DNA from: Paratinospora sagittata | Lineage: Eukaryota > Streptophyta > Magnoliopsida > Ranunculales > Menispermaceae | NCBI GenBank assembly: GCA_035771175.1 | Contig: CM069606.1 | Coordinates: 35,184,816-35,248,815 of the forward strand | Length of the DNA: 64,000 bases | Direction of reading: 5' to 3' | Shown here: positions 34,665 through 47,604 of the stretch, in pieces | Numbering within the stretch: the first letter of the stretch is position 1 | Layout: every line of letters starts with the position of its first letter | Notes under the pieces: generated by a model | What the model was told of the DNA's origin: nothing | The model's database searches: none | Seen by the model: only the letters and a program-made list of their open reading frames with translations | Made by a program: the position numbers and the translations under genes

Positions 34665-37426
34665 TGTCATGCCCCTGACGTAGGCTGACGTCATGACCGA
34701 TATAATATATTATACACTGTATATACTCATATACAGTATACAATACACTGTCAGCCTTCATATAGTCTCACAATCCTTTCCAAATTTTTTTTCGAAATTT
34801 CGACAGCACCTCCCCATAAAATGGGCAATTCACAATTTTTCCTGATATACCACAAATCAAATCAAATCAAATATATATATAGATAATCATTCCATTCCAT
34901 TCATTCACACATCAAATTCTCACATGATAAATATATATGATCACCTCATTTCATCATCACAAGATATCAAATCATAATTCATGTTTCCTTACAACTCCTC
35001 TATGTGATAATATATATATGTAGGATGTGATATATATTCATTTGAAAATAAAGAAAATATAATTTATTTCCTTCGCATACACTTACATTAACACAATAAG
35101 AATCTATTCTCGTGCCTTTTCTTTTAACTCTGTACATGAAATATTGAAGGAAATGGAGTGAGCAAACAACAACTCAATGAATATATTTCTTGAGATGACA
35201 ATTATATACATTTAGAGAAATATGACATTTAAAATCATTTAAAACAAGTATTAAACACATGCATCATTCAACGAATATATTATACATGTCAACAACATAA
35301 ATTTCATGAGTTTCTAAGAAAACAATGCATCATTTTTCCACGAAATCCACAATCTCCCTCCTTCAAGGCAAGATAGCGGGTTTAACCCTTGTATGGCCGT
35401 TACAAGATAGTCACAACCTCTCATTACCCAATTCACAGTCATTTCAAGGATCTCCAATCCTTGTTAGGCCTACTGACAATGAGGTTACGCATAACACTCA
35501 TCCGGGTCTAATTCCTAACGAAATAACAACATATGCAATCTGCCTTCGCACGTCTTGCATACTCCAAATGCCAAAATCATTTTGAATGATCAATAAAATA
35601 CAATGCATGTACGTATATAACATGTTTACAATGAAACATTTCATATAAATAAAATGTCATACAAGAACCAAAATCAAGAAAATATACTCACAGTACAACA
35701 CTTTCCAACTTAAACCCAATCATCGTCGCTTTCGAGTCCAGCTCTAATTTAAATCCATAAATCCAACTAACTCAACCTGTCACAACCACTCCATAATTCA
35801 ATTTCATTTATTCATATCTATTTACATATTCAATTTCTCAACTCACGTCAAATTACCAATAATAAAGATCAATCTTAAAAATATTATACGCATTCTGTGA
35901 CTTTAGATTCCAACTCAATTTAGTACTCATAAGCAGTTGAAGAAACTATTATCTCGTTTCTATAGTCAATCTAGATATTTCCACAAGAAAGAACGGTGAA
36001 AATAGAGTTCCAATTCATATTTTCACTAATTCTCACTTTTTTTTTCTACTGGAATATATATCAATTTTATTAAAAATCTAGAACATTTCTAAAAGTATTG
36101 TCTACATCGACACGTGTAAAATCAATCATTCTATCATTCTACTACCTTCAACAGGTATTTTATTGAGGTTTTACACGTTCGTGAAGGCATCCAAAGTCAA
36201 TTTTACTCACAAAAAATCATATATTTAGCTACTAAAAATATCAAAGCATATCCAAAAGTCACAATCTTAGTATCGAAACGTCCGGAATTCAATTCTCTAC
36301 GATTCTATGATCTCAAACTGGAGTTTCATTGGATTCTAATTCCATTTTATTCACTGGATATGATCATAGTACTATTCATGTTACTGTTCATGTCGTCACT
36401 ATTCATTGGAAACATGTAAATTTTTACTAAAATTGTCAAACGGTCTCCAAAAATCATGAAATTAGTATCGATGGACTCGCAACAGTGCATTCTACCATTC
36501 TATAGCCTTCAACTGGAGTTTCATTGGGTTTTAAATGATTCACAAGGTTTTCAATCTAAACTCTAACTTCCAAAGGCTATAAAAATTCCAAATTAACACA
36601 TAAATTCAATCTAACCATATATTTAAGGTTCCTACAGCCTAGGAAGTGTTTTCCAACCTTCCTAGTGGATTTTCATTCACGTTGGGTCAAAATCCCAATT
36701 TTTGAAAACGCCTTAAAACGACTCCCACAACAAAAATTACTCCGAAAGAAAGGTCACATCTAGCTTAAATATCAAGTTCACAAAGAAATAGAGTGAAAAT
36801 TACTTACTGCAAGTCTCAATTTCACGCGAATCCATCGTTCCTCCTTTTTCTTCTTTCTCTCGTTCTCTCGTTCATTCCGCAACTTCTTTTAACTTCTTTT
36901 TATTTTATTTTTTATTTTTTTCTCTTGTTTTACAACGTTGGAGAGAGGTTTTGAGAGATGTTAAATAGATATAAAAAAATATGATCCTGTGCTCCTAGGC
37001 TCCCCTTAATAACCAACTCCTCCATCAAATTTTATTTTAATTCAACTCATCTCATTTCTATAATTCATTTAATACTTCAATTTTAATCTACACCATTTTT
37101 TTAATTTCATTTATAACTCAATTCATTTATTTCACATGTATTTATATACACACATGCATTAAATCATACTCCAATCCACATATTTTCAACCCCATAAATT
37201 AATTAATTTAATTCAACTCCAATTTTTAACTTGTAAGCACCCATATAGGATGATCTCATATGTATTATTTTTATTTTCTAATTTTATTTATTTACTAATT
37301 ATACACGCGTATATTTGGCTCATACATATAAAATACGTGTATTATACATCTCGATATACGCATAATTCAACGTATGTATTTAATTAAAACTACGGGGTGT
37401 TATAATTAAAACTACGGGGTGTTACA
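34665..37426 (-). mobile_element. Antisense solo LTR (2762 bp), same family as B
   Basis: On the minus strand it starts TGTAACACCCCGTAG and ends ACGTCAGGGGCATGACA, matching the LTR of element B (51151-53341) in order. Both contain the TACGTCAG-type terminal block, the ATACACTGTATA region, the small ATTCACTAT/ATTCATG repeats and the TTCACTGAG block. Flanks TGAAA (34660-34664) and TGAAG (37427-37431) match at 4 of 5. The LTR start is tandemly duplicated for 22 bp (about 37383-37424). There is no internal region, consistent with LTR-LTR recombination. Confidence 0.85.
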
Positions 37427-37431
37427 TGAAG

Positions 37432-37918
37432 GGTGATTGTATTGAAGAAGAAACTCTCAGTTAACTTCAACTGAAATGTATTTCATCAAATTGTTTATAT
37501 CTATATTCACTTAATATACATAGTTGGGGCCGTACTTGATAGTTATAACTTTTTAGGTTAAGCAATTTCTAACATAGTATTGAAGCCTTGTCATTGTAGA
37601 TGTCTTGTTTCAAACCTCTTCAAATGTATTTGCTTGTTTCTCTCGTTTATCATTCATGTCTTTCCTATTCATTATAAATTTAGTCCACGTGCCATTATGC
37701 ATGCAAACTACAAACACAAAAATTAAAGAAAAGTAATATTACATTGATTGTGGTCGAAACTACAGTACTAAATACAAGAGTGAATACTAACATAAAATTT
37801 TCATGTGATGCAGTTGTTTACACTCTTGTACAAACCCGAATCAATTTAACATTTTCCAATACTAAAGATACGTCATAGAATTATATTCATAGAGATATAA
37901 TTTCTTTGTCTAAGTTAT
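37432..37918. other. Intergenic DNA
   Basis: AT-rich, no ORF or repeat recognised. Confidence 0.5.
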
Positions 37919-37921
37919 AAT

Positions 37922-38282
37922 GACCTTGTTTGGTATTTAGCTTTTGCTTATAGCTTTTAGCTTATGAAAAAATAATTACTACAAAAGTGATTTTTAAAAA
38001 GTTGTTTCCACCTTGTTTGGTGAATTAGATAAAAAGTGATTTTGAAAATTATAAAACTGTTTGTTAAAACTTTGAACAAGTGCTTCTCCTATTAATTGAA
38101 AATTTTGATGGTGTAATTGTCACTTTTTCTTTTAAGTCAAGAAGCTGGTAGCAGGCAACTTTTTCAAATTGCAAAAAAAATTTGATTTTGAATGGTTAAC
38201 TTTTTTCCAAACGGGCTTCTTTGTGCAAATTTTGCTTAAAAAATGGTTAAGAAGTTGTAGAGAAGCGGTGCCAAATAGGGCC
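37922..38282. mobile_element. TIR MITE-like element (361 bp)
   Basis: Left end GACCTTGTTTGGTATTTAGC. The reverse complement of the right end, GGCCCTATTTGGCACCGC, is an imperfect inverted match. The triplet AAT flanks both sides (37919-37921 and 38283-38285). The ends resemble Tourist/PIF-Harbinger-type MITEs, though their usual TAA/TTA duplication is not seen exactly. Confidence 0.5.
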
Positions 38283-38740
38283 AATGTTGAGAAGCATTCC
38301 AGTGTGATAAGAACTTGATGGTGTAAATGATTGGTCTTGGTCTGCTTGAATAGAATAACAACAAGAGCTTGTAGAAGAGTAAGAGAATCTACTACATTTT
38401 GACATTGCATCAAGAAGTTGCAGCTCAATAACAAGCTATGAACCTCCTTAAGGCTTGGTAATATTGATTGAAGTAACTTTAAGTATTATATTCAAGTCCA
38501 AGACCTTGAAAAAGATAAATCAACTTATCTCAAGTTGATTCAAGCTCATCAATTGAAACTAGCTGATCTATAAACAATTTCAATTTAAATACATAATCAG
38601 AAGCTAAGAGAACATCTTTTTTAATGGACCGAATTGTAGATCGAAGCTCTAACAAATTGTTGCAACATGAGTCCAAGCTAAGGGGAATCCAAATACGATT
38701 TGAAGAGTGACACATAAAACCAACACATAGCAATTCCATT
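38283..38740 (-). pseudogene. Ty1/copia gag relic
   Basis: Minus-strand frames encode LLELRSTIRSIKKDVLLASDYVFKLK..IDQLVSIDE (about 38540-38680). In a shifted frame LIYLFQGLGLEYN and then LKEVHSLLLSCNFLMQ follow (about 38400-38530). This is the order and spacing of the copia gag (UBN2-like) domain: L-x-x-L..K-x-G-D-x-S-x-x-x-Y, then GLGPEYN, then L-x-x-L-x-x-x-L-L. Stops and a frameshift interrupt it. The MITE at 37922-38282 adjoins its downstream end. No LTR was found. Confidence 0.6.
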
Positions 38741-39019
38741 GTAGCAATGCCAAGAGGTGTATTTGTAGGATTGCGGGTTACTCTTACTTGTAAAATAGAA
38801 CAAGGACTAAATTGATCAAGGCTAGAGTTTGACTCTATGTCCTTAAGATAATTTTGTCCTTCATTGGTGCTTATGGTCTATTGACGATTGTCTCTATAGA
38901 TACAACAATCACATCTTGTAATATTAGCATTCCAAATTACAAAAACAGTAAACCAATATATGCAGTATTCTCACACTTACAATGACTAAATAAAGAATTA
39001 TGCAAGTTGGAATAAAATG

Positions 39020-40335
39020 TGTAATACCCCTGGTTTAGACAAAAAAATAAAAAATAAAAAAAATCGGGATCTCTCGAAGGTTTGGGCATGCATTTTTCTA
39101 TAAAAAAGCCCCTCCCCCCCTCATTTTCACTCCTCAACTCACTCTTCTCTCTTGCTCTCTTTGGTTGGTTCATTACTCTCATTGTGATTTTCTCTCTCCT
39201 CTTTTTGAGACTCTCTTCGCGGTGCGAGGCGATTCTACTCGGCAAGAAGCGCCAGTCCTAGAAGGAAGTGTTATCTGAAGGTGAGGAATGAAACATAGGT
39301 TTACGTGTCTTATGACTTTTATTAAAGTTTTCATTCATTTATTATTATGTCTATTATTCATCTACACTTGATTATTGCGTATAATGTTCATACCTCTCAT
39401 ACTTATGCCTATATATTTGAAGTTCATGTATTACACTGCTACTACGTCGGATTAGTGGTCAATTTGACTCAACTAGATTTAGTCTTGTCCTCAAGAACTT
39501 TGAATAGTGAACGAGAGATAGATTGGTATTTAAGCGGACCTCGTGTCCCACCTCTCGACTGGAGACTGGTCCAGTTGGTTTTATTTGAAAGCTATTTGCT
39601 TGTACAAGTGATACTGGACATCTTAACAATGCATGTGGTGATGCTGTCCTTGATAAATATCACCAGACGTTGTCAAATTCTGTCTAATATTAGTAAAGAC
39701 CAGACCTGCTTATACATAGTCATCATACATAGCCACCTAGGGACGTAAGTGGTTTGTGATCCACTAAATAGTTATTGGAGCAATGCTCACTATTTTGATT
39801 TATGCAATAGTTATTGGAGCAATGCTCACTATTCTTGATGTTTCCCTTGGAGAGGGACGTACAATGTGAATTCGGGATTACCTGGAGATGGACATCTGTA
39901 CGTGAATCCAGGGCTATATACGATCACAAAACCATTACGAGATGGTGTCATGCATTCATACATGTTGTATTGTTTATGATGTTATGTTGTGCATATGTGA
40001 TGTTTGATTATGAAGTCTTCTTTATTAATTGTCGTATTCACGAACTATTTTACCCATTGGACAATAGCTCACCCAGTTGTTAACTATTTTTGCAGGAGAC
40101 TAGGGTGGATTGGGTGGAGGTTTTTGGGCCCACATTTTGTACCCCTTATTTATTTATAGGGAGATTTTGGGAGGATGTTCCCTCAATTATATTTTGTACC
40201 AAAATACATTCTGAAATTAATGAAATCAGATTTGTACTCAATTGTGTACCTACGCACTCGGTAACTATTATAATGCATTCGCGCCCCACCTGTGAGTGTT
40301 CTGCCGGTTTAGGCGCGTCCGGGCTGAGTGTAAAA
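39020..40335 (+). repeat. E2 5' LTR
   Basis: 1316 bp from TGTAATACCCC to GAGTGTAAAA, co-linear with the E1 3' LTR. TATA-like TCTATAAAAAAG near 39098. It has a 37-bp tandem duplication (AGTTATTGGAGCAATGCTCA, near 39770-39835). Confidence 0.88.
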
Positions 40336-40340
40336 TTTAA

Positions 40341-40353
40341 TGGTAGCAAAACC
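40341..40353 (+). other. E2 degenerate primer binding site
   Basis: TGGTAGCAAAACC lies five bases after the 5' LTR and differs from the initiator tRNA-Met PBS TGGTATCAGAGCC at three positions. Confidence 0.55.
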
Positions 40354-40399
40354 AAATGTCCACGGCCCGCCCAAATCCACCACTTAGGGAATTTTTTTT

Positions 40400-40495
40400 T
40401 ATAACTATATATATATATAGTTAAGATATATTAGATATATATACTTATATAACTATATAGTTTTATATAGTTAAGATTTATATATATATATATGT
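40400..40495. repeat. AT-rich microsatellite in E2 leader
   Basis: Runs of (TA)n and TATATAGTTAAGAT-type repeats between the PBS and ORF1. Confidence 0.85.
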
Positions 40496-40528
40496 CTTAC
40501 GAAACTTTACCAACGGAGGGTTGTATTA

Positions 40529-42009
40529 ATGATGAGTATTGACATGAAGAATCCTCTCTTTCGTCACAATCTTCACGACAAACTCGCAAAATCGGGATGG
40601 CTGAATATAACAAAAGTTGAGGGTTTTGTCTCCCTCAACTTGGTGAAGTCATTTTACAAATACATGAATATTGTGGGACTCCAAAAGGAGGGAATCTGCC
40701 CTGTTTTGGAGACATTGATCAGGGGAGTAAAAATTTCAATTAGCATCGAAACTATCTCGCGACTAATGAAAATTCCAAATGGAGGCAAGATCATTAATAC
40801 ACATGAACCCCAGGCTGTGGCAGAAATTGCCGAATCCAAGGAATAACTATTCAATTCCCTCACCGATAATGCGTACACCCAAAAGATGCCTACCTCCCAA
40901 ATAATCTCCTAAAACCACCTCTTGCAGGCCTTGGGAAGATTGTAGTCGACGACATCTTGCCGGAAGTGGTGACTAGAGGTTCAATGTCAAGGGCTCAACT
41001 ACTTGTCCTATACTGCTTAGAAAAGGAAATTTCAGTCTCCCTACCTCACGTCATCGTCCAACAAATGTCAAGGGAATCTAAAACCCTACAAAAAAGGAAT
41101 ACCTCGGCTATGGAGCCTTAATCATGAAGATACTAAATGAGGCAAACATCAATACATTTGATGAATCTTCAATACAGATTACTAAAGTCGTTGCACTATC
41201 CTCATATTCCAAAACCTTCATCACAAAAGGAGGGGTGACTGACGAGGAATTATCTGACGCTATTTTAGTGGAAAATAGCGGAAAGGCTAGTGATAACATT
41301 GAAGGTTATCAACGAAAAAGTCGGCGCAAGATTCCTGTCAGGGAAATGACAAATAATAAACCAAGTCAGAACACTAAAACGAACCTAGACCCAACCAATG
41401 ATCAACACAATCATCATTTCACTGAGGAAAAGCTCTTTGGGAACCTAAAAGGAAACTTTGATCAACCCCAACCAAATCAAGATGGATAGGGAGTTCCGAC
41501 AAATCCACCTTCCTGGAACCTCCCAACCCAAGGCAATACGACGTCTCAAAGGTTTTCAACTCCTGAGGTATCCTACCAGCCAATTCTACAATTTCCTATG
41601 AACCAACCACAACAAAATTGGGCGGCACCAAACTTCGGAAGACAGGATATCCCGATGAGTCCACTTTTTCAAAATCTTCCCACTCAAGCATATCCAATCG
41701 TCCAAGAAGTCCCAGTTAGGGAATCCTTATATAATCAAACCAACTACCTTCCACCTATGGGTCTACAGCCTACCCTCCACCTATGGGACAGACAGCCTAC
41801 TATCCGTCGATGGGATAACCGGCAAACCAACCATCAATGGGACAACCGACTAACCCACTTTACCAATTACATTTTTAGTGTCTGGTTTTGTTGAGATGCG
41901 AGAGGACTAGAAAGCTTTGATAATGTGTGTGCAAAACTTAGAAGAACGAAAAAACGCCTCTCAACATTCTTCTAGTAGTCGCTCTGCATCTACCAAGAGA
42001 TCTAAGTAG
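40529..42009 (+). pseudogene. E2 accessory ORF1, between 5' LTR and gag
   Basis: A frame from ATG 40529 has stops at 40844 and near 40910 and a frameshift near 41090 in an A run. After that it continues in the frame of 41124 to about 41490 and on through a Pro/Gln/Asn-rich region. The N-terminal 200 residues (VLETLIRGVKISISIETISRLM, then LPEVVTRGSMSRAQLLVLYC, then YLGYGALIMKILNEANIN) have the order and spacing of the plant 'putative plant transposon protein' domain found in gypsy elements and MULE-like ORFs (PF20167 in memory). Then come a PMGQP-like repeat region and a Ser/Arg-rich end (SSSSRSASTKRSK, stop 42007). Role unknown. E1 has lost the whole region by deletion. Confidence 0.6.
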
Positions 42010-42802
42010 AGTAGTAGGTAGGAAAATTTAAAAAATTACTGGCATTGTAAACATTTTCTTTTTATGAATGCAATGTTTTGTTTGAGACTATGATTGGTGG
42101 GCCGACTTACAACCATTTTTTTCTTTTGTATCACTAACTTTAGAGTGGTATGGGACACAACAAAATTGGAAGATACTAAATAACACGTGGAAGTAAGAAA
42201 ACCCACGACCTTGTGTGGAAATACATCTGGGGAAAGTTGAATTACTAACGTTATCACTAAGTTTACACGGTATGGGATGAGTATACTTGGACGATACTAT
42301 TAGTGAACTCCTCTCCAGCCGATGTTTTGTAGAGACCGTGTTTATACAACTTAACTTGGTTGAACCTTTTATTACCAAATTCACGTGGTATGAGACACAC
42401 AAATTTGGATAATAATCGAAAAGACTAAGGAAAAGAGTTTGAACACATAAGAATGCAATAGAACGTTAGACCGGACATGTATTGAGGCTAATCTTTGAAT
42501 CTCTGACTCGTATGGATTTTCAAAAAGGTAAGTATGTTCACAAAAACCATAACCAAAATATTTGAAATACTTTCAAAATTTTATACTTAGTATATAAACA
42601 CTATAACCGTGCTTTATACCATGGCCAAACATACAAGGCACATAAGATTCTTTGATTCCTCACTAAAGCCTTACACCATACCTAGAAATATAGATGATTT
42701 TATATTGCAGAACTCTCGAACTTATTGCTGAGAATATCATATCACTATACTGGGCTGCGGTTCCTAAACCAGAGTTTTATTTTTCTCCTTGCCAGTGAAA
42801 AA
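42010..42802 (+). other. E2 untranslated leader between ORF1 and gag
   Basis: Non-coding. TTTTATATTGCAG near 42708 resembles a splice acceptor about 95 bp before the gag ATG, so gag may be made from a spliced RNA that skips ORF1. From about 42655 it aligns with E1 13358 onward. Short related motifs (GTATGGGA..CACAA..TTGGA..ATACTA) recur around 42150-42420. Confidence 0.45.
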
Positions 42803-44140
42803 ATGCAAACAAGAAAAAGATGAAGGTCACGCACAATCCGTCCAGCAGAGGAGGCACCTCTTGAGACACAAAATCAGGAACCGCCGCCTCCTAGGACAAA
42901 ACATGCCATACATGACACTACTACTACTTCTTGGAAGGCAGTGCCACCTCAACCCACACCTTTTGTCGTGCCTCCGGGCATGGAACACTTTTTCACTGGA
43001 TTTATTGAGGCGATGAAAGTGACAGTTCAAACGGTCGTCCGTGAGATTGCGGCCAACCAGGTGATCACCGTACAAGCACCTTTACGATATGGGTCGGAGA
43101 GCCAAACAGACCAGATCACGAAGTATAAAAGGCTACAACCCCTTACTTTTGTTGGCAACATCGATGCGGATGAAGCGCAAAAATGGCTTGATGAGTCGAA
43201 GAAGGCTCTTGAGGCCATGGGAGTCAAAGAGGGTCGAAAAATTCCACTAGCTTTCTACCAACTTGTTGGTGGAGGTAACACTTGGTGGATAACAGTGAAG
43301 AAAGACCCAAGGGTCAATGTAACAGACATGACTTGGTAGGAGTTTGATTCATTGTTCATTGATAAGTACTTCCCTGGCGCAATAAAGAGGCAGAGGCCCC
43401 AGGAGTTTGCCAGAATTTACCAGGGAAGCATGACAGTTAGCGAGTATGCTGTTAGGTTCAAGGAATTGTCTGTCTTCTTTCTCTCCACCATCTTAATTGA
43501 GCGAGATAAGGCCAATAAATTATATAATGGCCTACGTCCAGACATCCAATAGGCACTGTCTATCTTAGATCTCAAGAATTACAGGGAGCTTGTCAATATG
43601 GCCATGAACTTTGAGCAGGAGAAAACTGAGCAAGAACAGAGAAAGAATAGGGGAAAACGACCTGCAACATTTTTCCAACATGACACTCAGCAGGGCAATA
43701 AGAAGAAGCCTTACTTTAATAAAATCCCAGCCCCCCAGCCCTAGTACAAAAACATGTGACCACGACATCTTCAGCTGAAACTTCTAACCCTGGCAATCAG
43801 GGTTTTCATAATCATCATAGAGGAGACCGTAATGGCAGGGGTGGCCGTCAAAATGGCAATGGCAGGAGTGGTGGCCAGCTACACCACAATCAACACAGCT
43901 AACAGAACCAACAACAGACGTCTCATTAGCAGAGGCTGACTTGTTTCAACTGCGGCCAGCAGGGCCATGTAACAAGTGTCTGCCCTCACCCTTCACAACA
44001 GTGGCAACCAGTTCCCTCAGTCCAGTCCAAGAAGTCCCACTTGCTGCTAACGCCCAACCTAGGTAGAACCAGTAGAACCAGGAGCAAAGGCAACATGGTA
44101 GACTGTTTGCCATCGCTCAACAACCCCTCCAAGACAATAA
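42803..44140 (+). pseudogene. E2 gag relic
   Basis: Starts ATG 42803 (MQTRKR, then TGA). The capsid-like region follows from about 42941, with PLTFVGNIDADEAQKWLDE, WWITVKKDP and EFARIYQGSMTV. Stops occur at 43337 (TAG for Trp/Glu region) and near 43551. After a frameshift come a Gly/Arg-rich stretch (NGRGGRQNGNGR), the TAA shared with E1 (near 43901) and an intact zinc knuckle CFNCGQQGHVTSVC (about 43942-43985). It packages RNA in the retrotransposon particle. Broken as it stands. Confidence 0.82.
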
Positions 44141-44162
44141 TGTAGTCGAAGGTATATTTTTC

Positions 44163-47100
44163 TTGTTCAATACAATGGTGCATGTCTTGTTCGATTCGGG
44201 TGCTACGCACTTTTTTATATCTTCTGCATTGGTAAGACATTTAGGGTTGCAACCTGAACCCACAGACATCACAATTTGTGTCTTAACACCATTAGGATCT
44301 GGTACTGACGTGAAATTGAAGTGTTCTAGATGTGAACTTCGAATGTTAGAACAAATAATTTATGTAGATTTCCTTGTGATGAACATTGAAGACTTCGACA
44401 TCATCCTCGGCATGGACTGGCTAGCACCACTGAATGCAAATATCGATTGTTTGAAGAAGCAAGTTCAGTTAACCTTGCCCACTGGGAAGTTTGTCAAAAT
44501 TCAGGGAACGAGAAAATGGATACACAACTCGACTGTCGCACTCCTCAAAGCACAACTCCGAGCCCTATCCCTTGGTGATGACAATGAATCACCATCACTG
44601 TAACCTCTTGAACTACACGATATCCCAGTTATATATGAATTCCCAACGGTTTTTCTAAATGACCTTCCTGGTCTACCTCCAGTTAGGGAATTCAATTTTG
44701 AGATCAAACTCATACCAAAGACTGGACTCATCTCAATTCTACCATACAGAATGTCCAATGTTGAGCTGGTTGAGTTGGACAAACAACTGAAGGAATTGGA
44801 GAGTTCTGACTTCATCAGAAAAATTTCATCACCCTGGGCGCTCCAGTTCTGTTTGTTCATAAAAAAGATGGTTCGTTACAACTTTGCATCGACTATACCA
44901 AGTTGAATAATGTAACCATCAAGAGCAGATTCCCATTGCCCAGGACTGATGACTTGTTCGACCAACTTAGATATGCCATATACTTCTCTAAGATTGATTT
45001 ACGATCTGACTATCATCAACTCCTGATTATAGAGTCAGGCTTAAATAAAATGGCTTTCAGAATGCGGTACGGTCATTATGAGTTCATGGTCATGCAGTCC
45101 GGTCTAACAAATGCACCTGTAACGTTTATGGATTTGATGAATCGCATCTTCAGACCATATTTAGACCGATTTGTGGTGGTCTTTGTAGATGATATCTTAA
45201 TATATTCTTCAACTGAGGACGACCATAAGATACATCTGAGGATTGTCCTCCAGACCTTAAAAAGCCATCAGTTATATGCAAAGTTGAGTAAGTGCGAATT
45301 TTGGGCGAAGAGAGTTCAATTCCTAGGTCATGTGGTTTTAGGCAATGACATTGAAGTAGATCCTTCAAAGGTTAAAACAGTTTTAAACTGGAAGTAGTTT
45401 ACCGCAGTTACTCAAATCCGGAGTTTTCTGGGTTTGGCTGGCTACTACAGACGCTTCATCAAGGACTTCTCAAAGATTGTTGAACCTATGACCAAGCTCA
45501 CTCTGAAAAACGTATGATTCATTTGGAATCCCGCCTGTGAATCGTCATTTCAGGTTTTTGAAGAAGCGCCTCATGACAGCACCACTACTAATCACTCCAA
45601 GAAATGGAGTTGGATTTTCACTATACACCGACGCCTCTCTACAAGGCTTAGGTGTAGTACTAATGCAAGAAGGCCAAGTTGTTGCATATGCTTCTAGGCA
45701 ACTAAAGATTCATGAGGGTAATTACCCAACGCATGACTTGGAACTTGCAGTTGTCGTATTTGCACTGAAGTTATGGCATCACTACCTATATGATGAACGG
45801 TTTGAGGTCTTCTCGGATCACAAGAGTCTCAAGTACATTTACACTCAGAGAGACCTAAACCTCCGTCAAAGACGATAATTGGAATTTTTGAAAGATTATG
45901 ACTTTCAACTCCAATACCATCCCGAGAAAGCCAATATTGTGGCTGATGCCCTGAGTAGAAAATCTTATGTTGTCTGTACTCTTAGCTTTCAAATGGAAAA
46001 GCTGGCTACGGAGATGGATAATTTAAACTTATAGCTCATTGAGGAGAGAGGAAGATCACGACTCTCTCAATTATCATCCAACTTTAAGCTTATTCGAAAA
46101 ATTTCAGCAGCTCAAGCCAACGACCCCATGTTAATAGAGAAAAGAGAACTTCTACTCAGCGAAAAGGACCTTCTTCATTGGTCGGTGTCTGATGACGGGG
46201 CAATTTTCTACAAAAAGGTCTCTGTCTACCGGACGATCCTGAAGTTCGAAAAGAAGTGCTTACTAAAATGCATTGCTCGAGGTTTGCTATACATCTTGGG
46301 GGAGACATGATGTACAAAGATGTCAAGCGACAATTCTTGCTCTTTGGCAAGAAGAAAGCTATTGCAGACTTCGTTGCTTGATGTCTCGTTTGCCAACAAG
46401 TTAAGACAGAACGCAAACTTCTTTCTGGACTTCTCCAGCCTTTACCTTTTGGAGAATGGAAATGGGAGAACATTGCAATGGATTTTGTTACGACCTTGCC
46501 TCGAAATAATAAAGGGCAAGATGCAATCTGGGTTATCATTGACAGACTTACAAAGTCTGCACACTTTTTACCAATAAAGTTCATAGATAACCTCGCCAAG
46601 CTAACCGAATTGTATGAAAGAGATATCATACGCCTCCATGGAATACCACTCACGATCATCTCTGATCGAGACCCTCGACTCACATCAAAATTTTTGCAAA
46701 GCTTTCAGAGTAGAATAGGCTCCAGTATCACCATGAACACAACTTTTCACTTACAGACTGACGGATAGTAAGAGCGCTTAATCCAAATCATGGAAGACAT
46801 GTTACGATGTTGCATTTTAGACTTTCATGAAGGATGGCCAAAACACTTACATTTGCTGAGTTTGCATACAACAACAACTACCAAACCAATATCGACATGG
46901 CACCATACGAGGCTCTCTATGGTCGCCCTTGTAGATTTCTGGTATGCTAGTTAGATATGGCAAATCGACTGCAATTAGAGCCAGAACTAGTTTAAGAAAC
47001 TTCTGAGAAGATCATACTAGTAAAGGAGCGACTTCGTTTATCACAAAGTTGACAGAAGAGCTATGCCGACAAGCGGAGACAGCCTCTAGAATTTGACAAG

Positions 47101-47516
47101 GGGGACTTGATTTTTCTAAAAGTTCAGCCTACAAGAGGTGTCAAACTCTTCGGGATCAAATGAAAGTTCTCTCCACGATATATCGCCCATTTCAGATCGT
47201 CGAACATATTGGCAAACTAGCCTATCGACTATCCTTTCCCTCATCCATGTCTAAGGTTCATGGCGATTTCCATGTATCCATGCTTCGTCCTGATCCTTCA
47301 CATATCATCCCTTTGGTCGAAGTTCGGGTTGAAGAAGGAAACAAATATCAGGAGAGAGTGATACAAATTCTTGATAGGAAAACTCAAGAACTGAGGAGAC
47401 GTAGCATTCCACTTGTAAAAATACTTTGGGATCACCACGGAGTAGAGGAAGCAACTTGGAAACTAAAAGAAACAATTAAACAGAAATACTCTGAATTATT
47501 TTCTAGTAATAGTTGA
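44163..47516 (+). pseudogene. E2 pol relic: protease, RT, RNase H, integrase, chromodomain
   Basis: Protease HVLFDSGATHFFIS with an intact DSG (about 44178-44215). RT begins near 44628. A one-base loss near 44836 (SPW then shifted) separates it from the next frame (44903-45397), which has [10 protein letters not shown]. RNase H (45537-45878) has [10 protein letters not shown]. Integrase has CLVCQQVK, MDFVTTLP, IISDRDPRLTS with the catalytic Asp retained, and TFHLQTDG. The chromodomain-like C-terminus is intact (ILDRKTQELRRRSIP, HHGVEEATWKLKE, then SELFSSNS stop 47516). Stops and frameshifts make it non-functional. Confidence 0.88.
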
Positions 47517-47604
47517 TGATGTGATACATTGTACTATTTCACTTCTCAATAAAATTACGAAACTTCTTTTACAATATCTTAATATATTGTTCATTTCATT
47601 AACC

